64,000 bases of DNA. Source: Clostridia bacterium. GTDB taxonomy: Bacteria; Bacillota; Clostridia; Oscillospirales; CAG-272. The notes beneath the pieces were generated by a model, which saw only the letters and a program-made list of their open reading frames with translations, did not search any database and was not told where the DNA came from. Below, in pieces: positions 1 to 9,463 of this stretch. The position numbers were made by a program, and so were the translations under genes. The stretch lies in contig JAFSMU010000004.1 in NCBI GenBank assembly GCA_017447775.1, positions 1 to 64,000 on the forward strand, in the 5' to 3' direction. Position 1 is the first letter of the stretch, and each line of letters opens with the position of its first letter.

Positions 1-1
1 A

Positions 2-1972
2 AAAAAAGAAAAAGCGGAGCAAAATCGCCCCGAAACGAGCTACTCGACATACAACGCATACGATCCGTCGGCTCGCACCGTTGTCGTAAAGGGCGTGCAT
101 CGCACGCCGGACAGATCGGCAGATGACGCCGACACCGACTCCGACGTCTTCGGCTCGCGCAAGAGCAAGCAGGACAACATCAGCGACGCGTTCCACTTTG
201 GCGACACGACGGAGCTTGCCGTCTATGACGAAAAGCTCACCCCCGTCAACAACCCCGCAAAAACCGATCTTTCGGATATATTCGACAAACCGGACGACGA
301 AGAAATAAAGAGCGCGTATGACGAAAAGAATACCGACGACGATGACTTTGAAACGTCGGCAAGCATCGACGTAAAAGCGGCTCCGACGCTCGACGTCCGC
401 CGCACGCAGACGACAAAACGCGCGCCCGATACGGCTGTGGTGCCGAAAAAACCGGCTCCCGAAAAACAGCCGCCGAAAGAGCCTGAAAAGCCGAAATACG
501 TGTTCCCGCCGATCGACCTTCTCGGGTACAAGCCCCCGATTGACGAGGGCAACATCGAGCAGGAGCTTCGCACAAAGGCGCAGAAGCTTGTCGAAACGCT
601 TGACAGCTTCAATATCCATACAAAAGTCGTCAATATCTCACGCGGCCCCGCCGTCACGAGATACGAAATAGCGCCCGAGGCGGGCACCCGCGTTTCCGCC
701 ATAGTCAACAGGGCGGACGATATCTCCCTCGGCCTTGCGTCGAGCGTGCTTATCGAGGGTGTTATCCCCGGAAAGAGCGCGATCGGCATCGAGGTGCCGA
801 ACAAGAACGTGTCGACCGTTTATCTGCGCGAGCTTATCGACAGCGATCAGTTCCGCGAGTCGAAGAGCCGCCTTACGGCGTCGCTCGGCATCGACCTTAC
901 CGGCTCAAAGGTATTCTTCGATATAGCAAAAATGCCGCACCTGCTTATCGCAGGCGCGACGGGCATGGGTAAATCGGTCTGCATAAACTCGATACTCGTA
1001 AGCCTGCTTTATAAATCGACTCCGGACGAGGTCAAGTTCATCCTCGTCGACCCGAAGAAAGTCGAGTTCAACATCTACGACGGACTCCCGCATCTGCTTG
1101 TTCCCGTCGTGTCCGATCCGAAAAAAGCGGCGGGGGCGCTTAACTGGTGCGTCACCGAAATGGAGCGCCGCTACGACATACTCGAAGCCAAAAACAAGCG
1201 CAACTTAGCGCAGTACAACGAGGCGATAGCGGACGATCCGGAGGCTGAACGCCTGCCGCAGATAGTCATCGTCATCGACGAGCTTGCCGACCTTATGCTG
1301 ACGGCAAAGGACGTTGTTGAAACGTCTATCGCGCGCATCGCCGCAAAAGCGAGAGCCGCCGGGATGCACCTTATCATCGGTACGCAGCGCCCGTCGGTCG
1401 ACGTCATCACGGGTACGATCAAGGCAAACATCCCATCGCGTATAGCCTGCACGGTTTCATCTCAGACAGACTCGCGCACGATCCTTGACGGCGCGGGCGC
1501 GGAAAAGCTTGTCGGGCGCGGCGATATGCTGTTTGCCCCCGTCGGCGCGCGTATGCCGCTTCGAGTACAGGGCGCGTATGTGGACGAAAAGGAGATCGAG
1601 GACATCGTCGCGTTCATCAAAGAACACGCGGGCGTTTGCGCGTATGACCGCGACATCGCCGATCAGATCGAGCGCGAAGCCGAGCTTTGCGGCAAAAAGG
1701 GCAAAGCGACAGTTTCCGACGGCGGAGCGGGCGACGGCGAGGAAGAGGACGATCCGATGCTCGACGAGGCTATCAAGCTCGCCATCGAGGAAAAGAAGAT
1801 CTCCACCTCGCTCATTCAGCGCAGACTTCAGCTCGGCTACGGCCGCGCGGCAAAGCTTATCGACATTATGGAGGCGCGCGGCATAGTTTCCGCGCCAAAC
1901 GGCCAGAAACCGCGCGACGTACTTATAAGCTACGAGGACTATCTTGAAATGTCCATGCGCTCCGACGATTGA
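2..1972 (+). CDS. ftsK: DNA translocase FtsK/SpoIIIE, 5'-truncated by window edge
   Basis: Hexameric ATP-driven DNA pump that moves chromosome ends through the division or sporulation septum. The frame is open from base 2 with no stop, so the GTG at 95 is only the first start-like codon inside the window; the membrane-spanning N-terminus should lie upstream. A charged, low-complexity linker (to about nt 480) precedes the motor. The Walker A motif GATGMGKS is at nt 953-976 and the Walker B stretch IVIVIDELADLM is near nt 1265-1300. The last ~60 residues form the winged-helix gamma domain (DEAIKLAIEEKKISTS and following), which reads orienting sequences. It is followed at 27 nt by tmk on the same strand. 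I cannot tell FtsK from SpoIIIE without the N-terminus. Confidence 0.93.
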   Translation, partial: KKEKAEQNRPETSYSTYNAYDPSARTVVVKGVHRTPDRSADDADTDSDVFGSRKSKQDNISDAFHFGDTTELAVYDEKLTPVNNPAKTDLSDIFDKPDDEEIKSAYDEKNTDDDDFETSASIDVKAAPTLDVRRTQTTKRAPDTAVVPKKPAPEKQPPKEPEKPKYVFPPIDLLGYKPPIDEGNIEQELRTKAQKLVETLDSFNIHTKVVNISRGPAVTRYEIAPEAGTRVSAIVNRADDISLGLASSVLIEGVIPGKSAIGIEVPNKNVSTVYLRELIDSDQFRESKSRLTASLGIDLTGSKVFFDIAKMPHLLIAGATGMGKSVCINSILVSLLYKSTPDEVKFILVDPKKVEFNIYDGLPHLLVPVVSDPKKAAGALNWCVTEMERRYDILEAKNKRNLAQYNEAIADDPEAERLPQIVIVIDELADLMLTAKDVVETSIARIAAKARAAGMHLIIGTQRPSVDVITGTIKANIPSRIACTVSSQTDSRTILDGAGAEKLVGRGDMLFAPVGARMPLRVQGAYVDEKEIEDIVAFIKEHAGVCAYDRDIADQIEREAELCGKKGKATVSDGGAGDGEEEDDPMLDEAIKLAIEEKKISTSLIQRRLQLGYGRAAKLIDIMEARGIVSAPNGQKPRDVLISYEDYLEMSMRSDD

Positions 1973-1998
1973 TCGGACGCTGGAACGGAGGACTTATT

Positions 1999-2676
1999 AT
2001 GGGAAAACTTATAGTTATAGACGGACTTGACGGCTCGGGGAAGAGTACGCAGTGCGACCTGCTTTTTGCGGAGCTTCAGAACCAGGGCAAAAACGTGCGT
2101 CTTGTGTCGTTTCCGAGGTATGACAGCGTCGGCTCGACGTTTGTAAAGCTGTACCTTGACGGTGCGCTCGGCTCTCACCCCGACGACACAAACGCATACG
2201 CCGCGGCGACGTTTTACGCCATTGACAGATACTATTCGTTCAAGACGGAATGGGAGGAGTTCTACAACAAGCCCGATTCCGTCGTCATCGCCGCAAGATA
2301 CACAACGGCAAACGCCGTTCACCAGCTTTCAAAGCTCGACCGCGAGGAGTGGGACTCATTCCTTTCGTGGCTGTTCGACTTTGAGTATGAAAAGCTCGGC
2401 ATTCCGAAGCCCGACCTTGTGCTTTTCCTTGAAATGAAGCCGGAAATATCACTTGACCTCATCCGCCGCCGCAACGAAGAAACGGGCGCGCACAGCGACA
2501 TTCACGAGCGCGACGTCGAATACTTAAACCTTTGCTACAAGGCGGCGCTCTATTCGGCTGACAAGATGGGCTGGGAACACATAAAATGCTACGACGGCAA
2601 AGACCCGCTGACTATCGACGATATTCAGTCGGCAATAATGGAAAAGGTCGTAAAGCTTCTCGACGTAACGGAGTGA
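1999..2676 (+). CDS. tmk: Thymidylate kinase
   Basis: Phosphorylates dTMP to dTDP with ATP for DNA synthesis. The P-loop GLDGSGKST is at residues 9-17, and the dTMP-binding stretch FPRYDSVGS follows near residue 41. At 225 aa it is slightly longer than the usual ~210. An in-frame ATG exists at 1969, but the GGAGG at 1987-1991 sits 7 nt before the ATG at 1999, which also starts exactly where family proteins start. It lies in a tightly spaced + strand run between ftsK and the DJ-1 gene (4-nt gap), so co-transcription is likely. Confidence 0.9.
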   Translation: MGKLIVIDGLDGSGKSTQCDLLFAELQNQGKNVRLVSFPRYDSVGSTFVKLYLDGALGSHPDDTNAYAAATFYAIDRYYSFKTEWEEFYNKPDSVVIAARYTTANAVHQLSKLDREEWDSFLSWLFDFEYEKLGIPKPDLVLFLEMKPEISLDLIRRRNEETGAHSDIHERDVEYLNLCYKAALYSADKMGWEHIKCYDGKDPLTIDDIQSAIMEKVVKLLDVTE

Positions 2677-2680
2677 GATC

Positions 2681-3232
2681 ATGAAAAAAGTCATCATTTT
2701 TTTGGCAGACGGCACAGAGGAGGTCGAAGCTCTGACGCCGCTTGATTATCTGCGCCGCGCGGGCGCCGACGTAACGCTTGCGGGTATTTCAGGCGTTTAT
2801 CAGCGCACATCTCACGGAATAGAGATAAAGACGGACGCCAAAGTTTCCGATATAGACGAAAACACGCCGTTCGATATGGTCGTGATCCCCGGCGGTATGC
2901 CCGGAACGAACAACATCGAGGAAGATCCGCGTGCAATGGCTATAATCAAAAAAGCCGCAATGGACGGCAAATTCATCGGCGCTATCTGCGCCGCGCCGAA
3001 GATAATCGGCGCGCTCGGACTTCTTTCGGGCAAAAAGGCGACGTGCTACCCGGGATTTGAAAAATTTCTTCTCGGCGCGACGGCGGTAAACGAAAAAGCC
3101 GTAAGGGATGAAAATTTCATCACCGCGACGGGCGCAGGCGCCGCAAACGAGTTCGCGTTTGAGCTTATCGCGGCGCTGTATGGCAAAGAAGAAGCCGAAA
3201 AAACGGCAAGATCAGTCAGATTTTTGATATGA
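2681..3232 (+). CDS. DJ-1/PfpI family protein
   Basis: A 183-aa protein of the DJ-1/ThiJ/PfpI superfamily, the YajL/DJ-1-like branch often labelled thiazole monophosphate biosynthesis protein. The start is typical (KKVIIFLADGTEEVEA). The nucleophile-elbow cysteine is Cys103 in GAICAAPK, and the acidic partner is among Glu13-Glu16 in GTEEVEA. Members act as small-molecule or protein deglycases, chaperones or redox sensors; the substrate here cannot be read from sequence. The ribosome site overlaps the tmk stop, so translation is probably coupled. Confidence 0.85.
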   Translation: MKKVIIFLADGTEEVEALTPLDYLRRAGADVTLAGISGVYQRTSHGIEIKTDAKVSDIDENTPFDMVVIPGGMPGTNNIEEDPRAMAIIKKAAMDGKFIGAICAAPKIIGALGLLSGKKATCYPGFEKFLLGATAVNEKAVRDENFITATGAGAANEFAFELIAALYGKEEAEKTARSVRFLI

Positions 3233-3253
3233 CACTTATTTTCGGAGGGTGAA

Positions 3254-3844
3254 ATGTACGAAATAAGAGAGCATAAAACCGAGATCCGCGAAAACTACCT
3301 CGCCAAAAGGCGTGAGCTGACAGCGGAAAAAAAGACGGAGCTTGAAGATAAGCTCTGCCGCGTTATCCTTTCAAGCGCGACGTATCGCTACGCCGACACG
3401 ATCCTTATGTACTACGCCAAAGAGGACGAGGTCGACATCAACCGCATCGCGTGGGAGGCTGTCGCCGCGGGGAAAAAAGTCGCGTTCCCGCGCACAAACC
3501 CCGAGGACAGATCGATGGTGTTCCATTTTGTCATCGGCGAGGACGACTTTGAAGTCGGGCCGTTCGGCATTTGCGAGCCGAAAGCCGAGCTTCCGTCATT
3601 CGAGGTGACGGGCGAGCTTCAAAGGAACGTGATTTGTATAATTCCCGCCGTCGTTTACGACAAAAAGGGTTTCCGCATAGGATACGGCGGCGGATACTAC
3701 GACAGATACCTTTCCACATTCAAAGGCACGAAGGTCGGCGTTGAGTATTCGGAGTTCATCATACCCGAGGTGCCGCACGGCAGATTCGATCTCGCCGTCG
3801 ACGTGCTTATAACGGAAAAGGGCATCTACCCCAAAAAATCATAA
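3254..3844 (+). CDS. 5-formyltetrahydrofolate cyclo-ligase
   Basis: Converts 5-formyl-THF to 5,10-methenyl-THF using ATP, returning the storage folate to the one-carbon pool. The 196-aa length is normal. The signature GYGGGYYDRYL is at residues 143-153, and the basic N-terminal helix contains YLAKRRELT. The GGAGG is 7 nt before the start. It sits in the same + strand run as tmk, which also uses the folate/thymidylate pool. Confidence 0.92.
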   Translation: MYEIREHKTEIRENYLAKRRELTAEKKTELEDKLCRVILSSATYRYADTILMYYAKEDEVDINRIAWEAVAAGKKVAFPRTNPEDRSMVFHFVIGEDDFEVGPFGICEPKAELPSFEVTGELQRNVICIIPAVVYDKKGFRIGYGGGYYDRYLSTFKGTKVGVEYSEFIIPEVPHGRFDLAVDVLITEKGIYPKKS

Positions 3845-3873
3845 AATAATTTTCCCTCGGCGGCGCATAATAT
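3844..3873 (+). promoter_or_regulatory. Possible SigE-type promoter of mltG
   Basis: A -10-like CATAATAT at 3866-3873 is preceded at 15 nt by AAATAAT (3844-3850), a partial match to the SigE -35 pattern. The spacer ends in CGGCGGCG, exactly as in the stronger site before dacF (56906-56933). Inference only; the -35 match is weak. Confidence 0.35.
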
Positions 3874-3887
3874 CGTCGGAGGGAAAA

Positions 3888-4883
3888 ATGAAGAAAAACA
3901 AGATATTTCTGCTCATCTGCGGCGTGCTTGCCGCAAGCCTTGCGCTCTCGGCGCTGATCATTTTCGCCGCAAACGACGCGCTGGCGCTTGACAAAAGCGG
4001 GGATGAGGTAACGCTCGTTCTCACTGACAGAACGAGTGCGGGCGCGCTTTCAAAAAAACTTGATGACGCGGGCATAATCGATATGCCTCACGTCTTCGGG
4101 ATATACTCGGCGCTCCGAAGAAAAACGTCGTTTGAAGCGGGCGAATACACGCTCTCGCGCAGTATGAGCTATGACGAAATTTATATCGCGCTCTCGGGCA
4201 CTCGCGAGCGCGAGCAAATAAAGATAACGATCCCCGAAGGGATGACGACCGACCGCATAATATCGATTTTCACAGATGCCGGAATCGGCACGCGCGAGGG
4301 ATTTATCGACGCGCTTTCAAATGATTACGGCTACGGCTACATCCCGCAAAAGCCTGATGACAGAACGTACAGATACGACGGGTACCTTTTCCCCGACACG
4401 TACTTTTTCTATTCCGACAGCTCGGAGCGGGACGTTATTTCAAAAATGCTGAAAAACTTTGATTTGAAGTTCGGCAAAAACGCCGCGCCCGACGTTGATA
4501 TCGACAAGTGCGTAACGATTGCGTCGATAATTCAGAGGGAGGCATACTTCACCGCCGAGATGGGCGCGCTGTCGTCGGTGCTGCACAACAGACTGTCAAG
4601 CAGCACCCTGCGCCGCCTTGAATGTGACTCAACGGTAGGATACGCGTGGCAGACGGGCAAGTTTGAAGGCGATTTTCTGACCGCCGACAGCCCGTATAAC
4701 ACATATCTCTACGAGGGACTGCCGCCGGGGGCGATATGCTCGCCGGGACTTTCCGCGCTGAACGCGGCGGCAAACCCGAAAAAGACCGACTATTACTACT
4801 TTTTTTCAAAACAAGACAAGACGTTTGTATTTTCAAAAACTCACGCGCAGCATCTTTATCAGCGCAAGAAATACGGCGTTTAA
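3888..4883 (+). CDS. mltG: Endolytic transglycosylase MltG
   Basis: Membrane-anchored lytic transglycosylase that cleaves nascent glycan strands and sets their length. A single N-terminal membrane helix (residues ~6-27, rich in Leu/Ala/Ile) is followed by a LysM-like region and the YceG catalytic domain. The catalytic Glu is about Glu218 in SIIQREA. Conserved stretches LECDSTVGYAW and YNTYLYEGLPPGAICSPG are present. The 331-aa length matches the family. The start has a GGAGG 6-8 nt upstream. The gap before it carries a possible sporulation-type promoter, so part of its expression may be developmental. Confidence 0.93.
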   Translation: MKKNKIFLLICGVLAASLALSALIIFAANDALALDKSGDEVTLVLTDRTSAGALSKKLDDAGIIDMPHVFGIYSALRRKTSFEAGEYTLSRSMSYDEIYIALSGTREREQIKITIPEGMTTDRIISIFTDAGIGTREGFIDALSNDYGYGYIPQKPDDRTYRYDGYLFPDTYFFYSDSSERDVISKMLKNFDLKFGKNAAPDVDIDKCVTIASIIQREAYFTAEMGALSSVLHNRLSSSTLRRLECDSTVGYAWQTGKFEGDFLTADSPYNTYLYEGLPPGAICSPGLSALNAAANPKKTDYYYFFSKQDKTFVFSKTHAQHLYQRKKYGV

Positions 4884-4892
4884 GGAGGAAAT

Positions 4893-6122
4893 ATGACTGA
4901 ACTTTTATCTCCCGCAGGCAATCCCGAAAAGATGCGCGCCGCCCTGCTTTACGGGGCGGACGCGGTGTACCTAGCGGGCAAAATGTTCGGTATGCGCGCC
5001 GCGGCGGACAACTTTACGCTTGAGGAACTTGACGACGCGCTTGACTACGCTCACGCGCGCGGCAAAAAAATATACCTTACCGTAAATACGCTTCCGCGCG
5101 AGGACGAGCTTTCAGCCCTTTGCGAATATCTGTCGGAGCTTTCGCATCTCGGGCACGGCGGACTTGACGGGCTTATCGTCGCCGACCTCGGCGTGTTCTC
5201 CCTGTGCCGCCGCTACATAAAGGACGCGCCGGTGCATATATCGACTCAGGCGGGCGTTGTCAATTCCGAAACGGCGAAAATGTTTTACGATATGGGCGCG
5301 TCGCGCGTCGTGCTGGCGCGCGAGGTGTCGCTCGATCAGATAAAGCGTCTGCGCGAAAATCTCCCCGCGGAGCTTGAGATCGAAGCATTCGTCCACGGCT
5401 CGATGTGCGTGTCGTTCAGCGGACGGTGCCTGCTTTCAAACAATCTTATCGGGCGCGACGCAAACCGCGGCATGTGCGCTCAGCCGTGCCGCTGGAACTA
5501 TACCATCCGCGAGGAAAAGCGCCCCGATACCCCGCTTCCCGTCGAGGAATACCGCGAGGGAACGTTCATTATGAGCTCAAAAGATATGTGCATGGTAGAG
5601 TACGTTCCAGAGCTTATCGACGCGGGCATTTCCTCTTTCAAAATCGAGGGCAGGATGAAAAGCGCATACTATACCGCCGTCGTTACAAACGCATACCGCG
5701 CGGCGATAGACGGATATAAAAAATACGGCAAAGACTACAAATTCGATCCCGCGTGGCTTGACGAGCTTGACTCCGTCAGCCACCGCGAATACTGCACGGG
5801 TTACTATTTTGACGACCCGATGATAAACGCGCAGACCGTGACCCAGCCCGGCTATATGCGCGAGAAAGCGTATATCGCCGTCTGCGAAAGCTATGACGAA
5901 AAAACAGGCACGGCGCGCTTTATCCAGCGCAACCGACTGCTCGACGGCGACGCTGTCGAGATAATCTCCCCGACGATGACGGGGCGCGGCTTTACCGTCG
6001 ACGGAATATGGGACGAGCATGGCGAAAGAGTCCCGTCGGCGCCGCACCCGATGATGAAGTTTTCGGTCAAAGTTCCGTTTGAAGTAAAGCCCGGCGACAT
6101 TATGCGCGGGGCAAACAAATAA
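4893..6122 (+). CDS. Peptidase U32 family protein (TrhP/YegQ-like)
   Basis: A 409-aa U32-family protein. Despite the peptidase label, characterised bacterial relatives (TrhP, RlhA) are needed for 5-hydroxylation of tRNA or rRNA pyrimidines. It starts with the typical ELLSPAGNPEKMRAA and contains the U32 signature around EAFVHGSMCVSFSGRC, followed by GMCAQPCRW, whose cysteines fit the Fe-S/metal site expected in this family. A C-terminal beta-rich domain closes the protein. AAGGAGG is 5 nt from the start. tRNA hydroxylation is the most likely role, by family analogy. Confidence 0.88.
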   Translation: MTELLSPAGNPEKMRAALLYGADAVYLAGKMFGMRAAADNFTLEELDDALDYAHARGKKIYLTVNTLPREDELSALCEYLSELSHLGHGGLDGLIVADLGVFSLCRRYIKDAPVHISTQAGVVNSETAKMFYDMGASRVVLAREVSLDQIKRLRENLPAELEIEAFVHGSMCVSFSGRCLLSNNLIGRDANRGMCAQPCRWNYTIREEKRPDTPLPVEEYREGTFIMSSKDMCMVEYVPELIDAGISSFKIEGRMKSAYYTAVVTNAYRAAIDGYKKYGKDYKFDPAWLDELDSVSHREYCTGYYFDDPMINAQTVTQPGYMREKAYIAVCESYDEKTGTARFIQRNRLLDGDAVEIISPTMTGRGFTVDGIWDEHGERVPSAPHPMMKFSVKVPFEVKPGDIMRGANK

Positions 6123-6137
6123 ATCAAGGAGGCGCGT

Positions 6138-7223
6138 ATGCGTATTATCGAGCAGCCTAAAACGATAATCGACAACCCGGACTCGATTTTCGGGTATTTT
6201 GCGTGGCCGACGGTGGCAAGGCTTTATGACGGCACTCTCGCGGCGGTTTGTTCGGGATTCCGCCTGCGCCACATCTGCCCGTTCGGGAAAGCCGTGATAT
6301 CGTACAGCCGCGACGACGGCAAAACGTGGACTCGCCCGGCAGTCGTCATCGACACGCCCCTCGACGACCGCGACAGCGGCATCTGCGTCAACGGAAAAAG
6401 AGTCATTGTGACGTCTTTCAACAACACGCCACATAACCAGCGCGCGTGGCTTGAAGGCAACATCAAAAAGGGCGACACAAGCCCGTCGCTGAAGCTTATG
6501 GAAGCGTATTTCGGGCTTTATCCCGAAAACGTGTGCGAAAAATATCTCGGCTCGACGTATAAGATCAGCCGCGACGGAGGATATACTTTCGGAGAGGTGA
6601 AAAGATCCCCCGTTACAAGCCCCCACGGGCCGTTTACGGCAAAAGACGGGCGCGTTATATGGGTAGGTCGGGTGTTTGACGAAAATCAGGAAAATAAACC
6701 GACCGAGATCGCCCTTGCCGAGCTTGACGGTGACGAAAACTTCGTCATAAAATCGTACATCGCGCCGTGCGTTGATGAGTTCGGCGTCGGCTTTGCGTGC
6801 GAGCCGCACGCGATAGAGCTTCCCGACGGTAGGATTATCGTCGCCATCCGCGTTCAGCGATTTGACGAGCATCCGCTCTTCACCGTTTATATCTGCGAAT
6901 CGTCCGACGGAGGCGCGACGTTCACCGAGCCGAGAATGCTCATCGACAGGCTCGCCGGGGCGCCGCCGCACTTTATGCTTCACTCGTCGGGCGCGCTCGT
7001 GATGTCATACGCCTGCCGAAACGGCAATATGGGTATTCGCGCGATCATCAGCCGCGACGGCGGCAAAACCTTCGGCGATGAAATTAAGCTTACCGAGAAC
7101 GCGCCGTCAAGCGACCTCGGCTATCCCGCGACTGTCGAAAGAAACGACGGCAGCCTTCTTACCGTGTGGTATGAGCGCGGAAGCGACGTCGCCGTCATAA
7201 AGCAGACGGTCTGGGAGATATAA
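6138..7223 (+). CDS. BNR/Asp-box repeat protein (sialidase-like beta-propeller)
   Basis: A 361-aa predicted six-bladed beta-propeller of the sialidase superfamily. Four Asp-box motifs (S-x-D-x-G-x-T-F/W) are visible: SRDDGKTW, SRDGGYTF, SSDGGATF and SRDGGKTF. There is no signal peptide or membrane segment, so the protein should be cytoplasmic, unlike secreted exo-sialidases. The start is backed by AAGGAGG. It follows the U32 gene by 15 nt and is last in the + strand run. Substrate unknown; a neuraminidase, another glycoside hydrolase or a non-catalytic propeller are all possible. Confidence 0.75.
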   Translation: MRIIEQPKTIIDNPDSIFGYFAWPTVARLYDGTLAAVCSGFRLRHICPFGKAVISYSRDDGKTWTRPAVVIDTPLDDRDSGICVNGKRVIVTSFNNTPHNQRAWLEGNIKKGDTSPSLKLMEAYFGLYPENVCEKYLGSTYKISRDGGYTFGEVKRSPVTSPHGPFTAKDGRVIWVGRVFDENQENKPTEIALAELDGDENFVIKSYIAPCVDEFGVGFACEPHAIELPDGRIIVAIRVQRFDEHPLFTVYICESSDGGATFTEPRMLIDRLAGAPPHFMLHSSGALVMSYACRNGNMGIRAIISRDGGKTFGDEIKLTENAPSSDLGYPATVERNDGSLLTVWYERGSDVAVIKQTVWEI

Positions 7224-7257
7224 ACGCGAAATTTTCCCTTGATTTTGCAAAAAAATA

Positions 7258-7286
7258 TTGCAAAATCGCCTGCAAAATGTTATACT
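7258..7286 (+). promoter_or_regulatory. SigA-type promoter of pgk-tpiA
   Basis: TTGCAA (7258-7263), 17-nt spacer, TATACT (7281-7286), 46 nt before the pgk start. Confidence 0.7.
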
Positions 7287-7331
7287 TAATCGGATATAAA
7301 AAAATTTCCATATATAAAAAGGAGCTAAATT

Positions 7332-8633
7332 ATGACCTACAACAAAAAATCGATCGAAGATATCGAAGTTGCCGGCAAGAGAGTTCTTGTAAGATGCGAC
7401 TTCAACGTACCCGTTAAAGACGGCGTCATCACTTCCGACAAGAGAATCACGGAAGCACTCCCGACGATCAAGTACCTCGTATCCAAAAACTGCAAGGTAG
7501 TGCTTTGCTCCCACATGGGCAAGCCGCACAACATCTTTGACAAGGAAGTTAAGCTGAACAAAAAAGAGCTTGCAAAAATAGCGGAGCTTCCCGAGGCAGA
7601 GCAGGCGGACGCAACGGCGAAGGCGCTCAAAAAAGCAGAAGGCGACAAAGAGAAATTCTCTCTCCGCATCGTTGCAGACAGACTCAATGAGCTTCTCGGC
7701 GGCATCGTTACTTTTGCCGAGGACACAGTCGGCCCCGATGCGCAGGCGAAGGTTGCGGCTCTTGAAGGCGGCAAGGTAGTTCTTCTTGAAAATACCCGCT
7801 TTACAAAGGGCGAGGAAAAGAACGACGAGAAATTCTCGAAAGAGCTTGCAAAATTCGGCGAAATATTCGTCAACGACGCATTCGGCACGGCTCACCGCGC
7901 TCACGCGTCCACGGCAGGCGTCGCAATGTACGGCGGCCTTCCGGCAGTATGCGGTTACCTCATTCAGAAAGAGATCACAGTCATGGGCAAAGCCCTTGAC
8001 GATCCTAAGCGCCCGTTTGTAGCGGTGCTCGGCGGCGCGAAGGTTTCCGATAAGATCGGCGTTATCAACAACCTTATCGAAAAGGTCGATATGCTCATCG
8101 TCGGCGGCGGTATGGCGTACACGTTCCTCAAAGCACAGGGCAACTCCATCGGCACGTCCATCTGCGAAGACGACAAGCTCGACCTCGCAAACGAGCTTCT
8201 CGCAAAAGCGAGAGCAAAGGGCGTTGCGTTCATCCTCCCCGTTGACAACATCATCGGTAGAGAATACGACGAAAACACAGTCAATATGAGAATTTACTCC
8301 GACGCCATTCCCGACGGCTGGATGGGACTTGACATCGGCGACAAAACGCGTGAGCTGTTCTCGAAATCTCTCGTTGGAGCGGGAACGGTTGTATGGAACG
8401 GGCCTATGGGCGTATCCGAGTGGAAGAACTTTGAGGGCGGCACGTGCGCCGTTGCGGAAGCTATCGCTCAGAGCGGCGCCATTTCCATCATCGGCGGCGG
8501 CGACAGCGCGGCTGCTATCGAAAAGCTCGGCTATGCCGACAAGATGACTCACATTTCCACGGGCGGCGGCGCATCGCTTGAATTCCTTGAGGGACTTGAA
8601 CTTCCGGGCATCGCTTGCCTTGAAGACAAGTAA
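7332..8633 (+). CDS. pgk: Phosphoglycerate kinase
   Basis: Glycolytic enzyme transferring phosphate from 1,3-bisphosphoglycerate to ADP. The N-terminal substrate site RCDFNVP, the hinge/nucleotide region [11 protein letters not shown] and the C-terminal [13 protein letters not shown] are all intact. At 433 aa it is longer than the usual ~395-415; the extra residues fall in the N-terminal domain after SHMGKPHN, where a Lys/Glu/Ala-rich helical segment precedes the [13 protein letters not shown] helix. An AAGGAG ribosome site supports the ATG. tpiA follows 14 nt downstream. Confidence 0.97.
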   Translation: MTYNKKSIEDIEVAGKRVLVRCDFNVPVKDGVITSDKRITEALPTIKYLVSKNCKVVLCSHMGKPHNIFDKEVKLNKKELAKIAELPEAEQADATAKALKKAEGDKEKFSLRIVADRLNELLGGIVTFAEDTVGPDAQAKVAALEGGKVVLLENTRFTKGEEKNDEKFSKELAKFGEIFVNDAFGTAHRAHASTAGVAMYGGLPAVCGYLIQKEITVMGKALDDPKRPFVAVLGGAKVSDKIGVINNLIEKVDMLIVGGGMAYTFLKAQGNSIGTSICEDDKLDLANELLAKARAKGVAFILPVDNIIGREYDENTVNMRIYSDAIPDGWMGLDIGDKTRELFSKSLVGAGTVVWNGPMGVSEWKNFEGGTCAVAEAIAQSGAISIIGGGDSAAAIEKLGYADKMTHISTGGGASLEFLEGLELPGIACLEDK

Positions 8634-8647
8634 TTCGGAGGCGCACA

Positions 8648-9415
8648 ATGGATAAGACAAAAAGATCCGCTGTCATCGCGGGCAACTGGAAAATGAATAT
8701 GACTCCCTCGCAGACAGGCGCGTTCATCAAAGAACTCGCGCCGAAGGTCGCGGGACTTGACGGATGCAAAGTTGTTCTTTGCGTTCCGTACGTTGATATC
8801 GCGGCGGCAGTTGAAGCTGCGAAGGGCACAAACATCGAGATCGGTGCTGAGAACGTTCACTGGGCTGAAAAGGGAGCATATACCGGCGAAATTTCGGGCG
8901 CGATGCTCTCCGAGTGCGGCGTAAAATACGTCATCGTCGGCCACAGCGAGCGCCGTCAGTATTTCGGTGAAACGGACGTAACTGTCAACGAGCGCGTTAA
9001 AGCGGGACTTTCAAACGGGCTGAAGGTCATCCTCTGCGTCGGCGAAACGCTGACGGAGCGCGAGCAGGGCGTAACGTATGAAACTGTCGCGCGTCAGACA
9101 AAGATAGCTCTCCTCGGCGTGTCCGCCGACGAGCTTAAAAACGTCATCATCGCCTATGAGCCTGTATGGGCTATCGGCACGGGCAAAACGGCGACGGCTG
9201 AGCAGGCTGAGGAAGTCTGCGCTCAGATCCGCGGCGTCATTGCCGATATCTACTGCGAGGCTTGCGCCGAGGCGACGACGATCCAGTACGGCGGCTCGAT
9301 GAACGCGAAAAACGCGGCTGAGCTTCTCTCGATGAAGAACATCGACGGCGGCCTCATCGGCGGCGCGTCGCTCAAATCCGACGACTTCACGGTAATCGTC
9401 AAAGCGGCACAGTAA
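8648..9415 (+). CDS. tpiA: Triosephosphate isomerase
   Basis: Interconverts dihydroxyacetone phosphate and glyceraldehyde 3-phosphate. Catalytic elements are present: Lys in AGNWKMN, His in IVGHSERR and Glu in YEPVWAIGTGK, with the phosphate-binding loop YGGSM and GLIGGASL. The 255-aa length is normal. It has its own CGGAGG site and is co-transcribed with pgk. A terminator follows at 9431. Confidence 0.97.
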   Translation: MDKTKRSAVIAGNWKMNMTPSQTGAFIKELAPKVAGLDGCKVVLCVPYVDIAAAVEAAKGTNIEIGAENVHWAEKGAYTGEISGAMLSECGVKYVIVGHSERRQYFGETDVTVNERVKAGLSNGLKVILCVGETLTEREQGVTYETVARQTKIALLGVSADELKNVIIAYEPVWAIGTGKTATAEQAEEVCAQIRGVIADIYCEACAEATTIQYGGSMNAKNAAELLSMKNIDGGLIGGASLKSDDFTVIVKAAQ

Positions 9416-9430
9416 TAAAGTAATACTTAA

Positions 9431-9457
9431 AAGCGCTCGAAATTCGGGCGCTTTTTT
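9431..9457 (+). terminator. Terminator of pgk-tpiA
   Basis: Hairpin AAGCGC...GCGCTT followed by six T. Confidence 0.75.
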
Positions 9458-9463
9458 GAAATT

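Noticed and set aside
5577-6983. 468-codon open frame on the - strand
   Set aside because: Antisense to the U32 and BNR genes, rich in Arg/Ala/Val typical of shadow frames, with no motifs.
7107-8660. 517-codon open frame on the - strand
   Set aside because: Lies entirely antisense to pgk; it is a mirror of the codon bias in a strongly conserved gene and shows no family motif.
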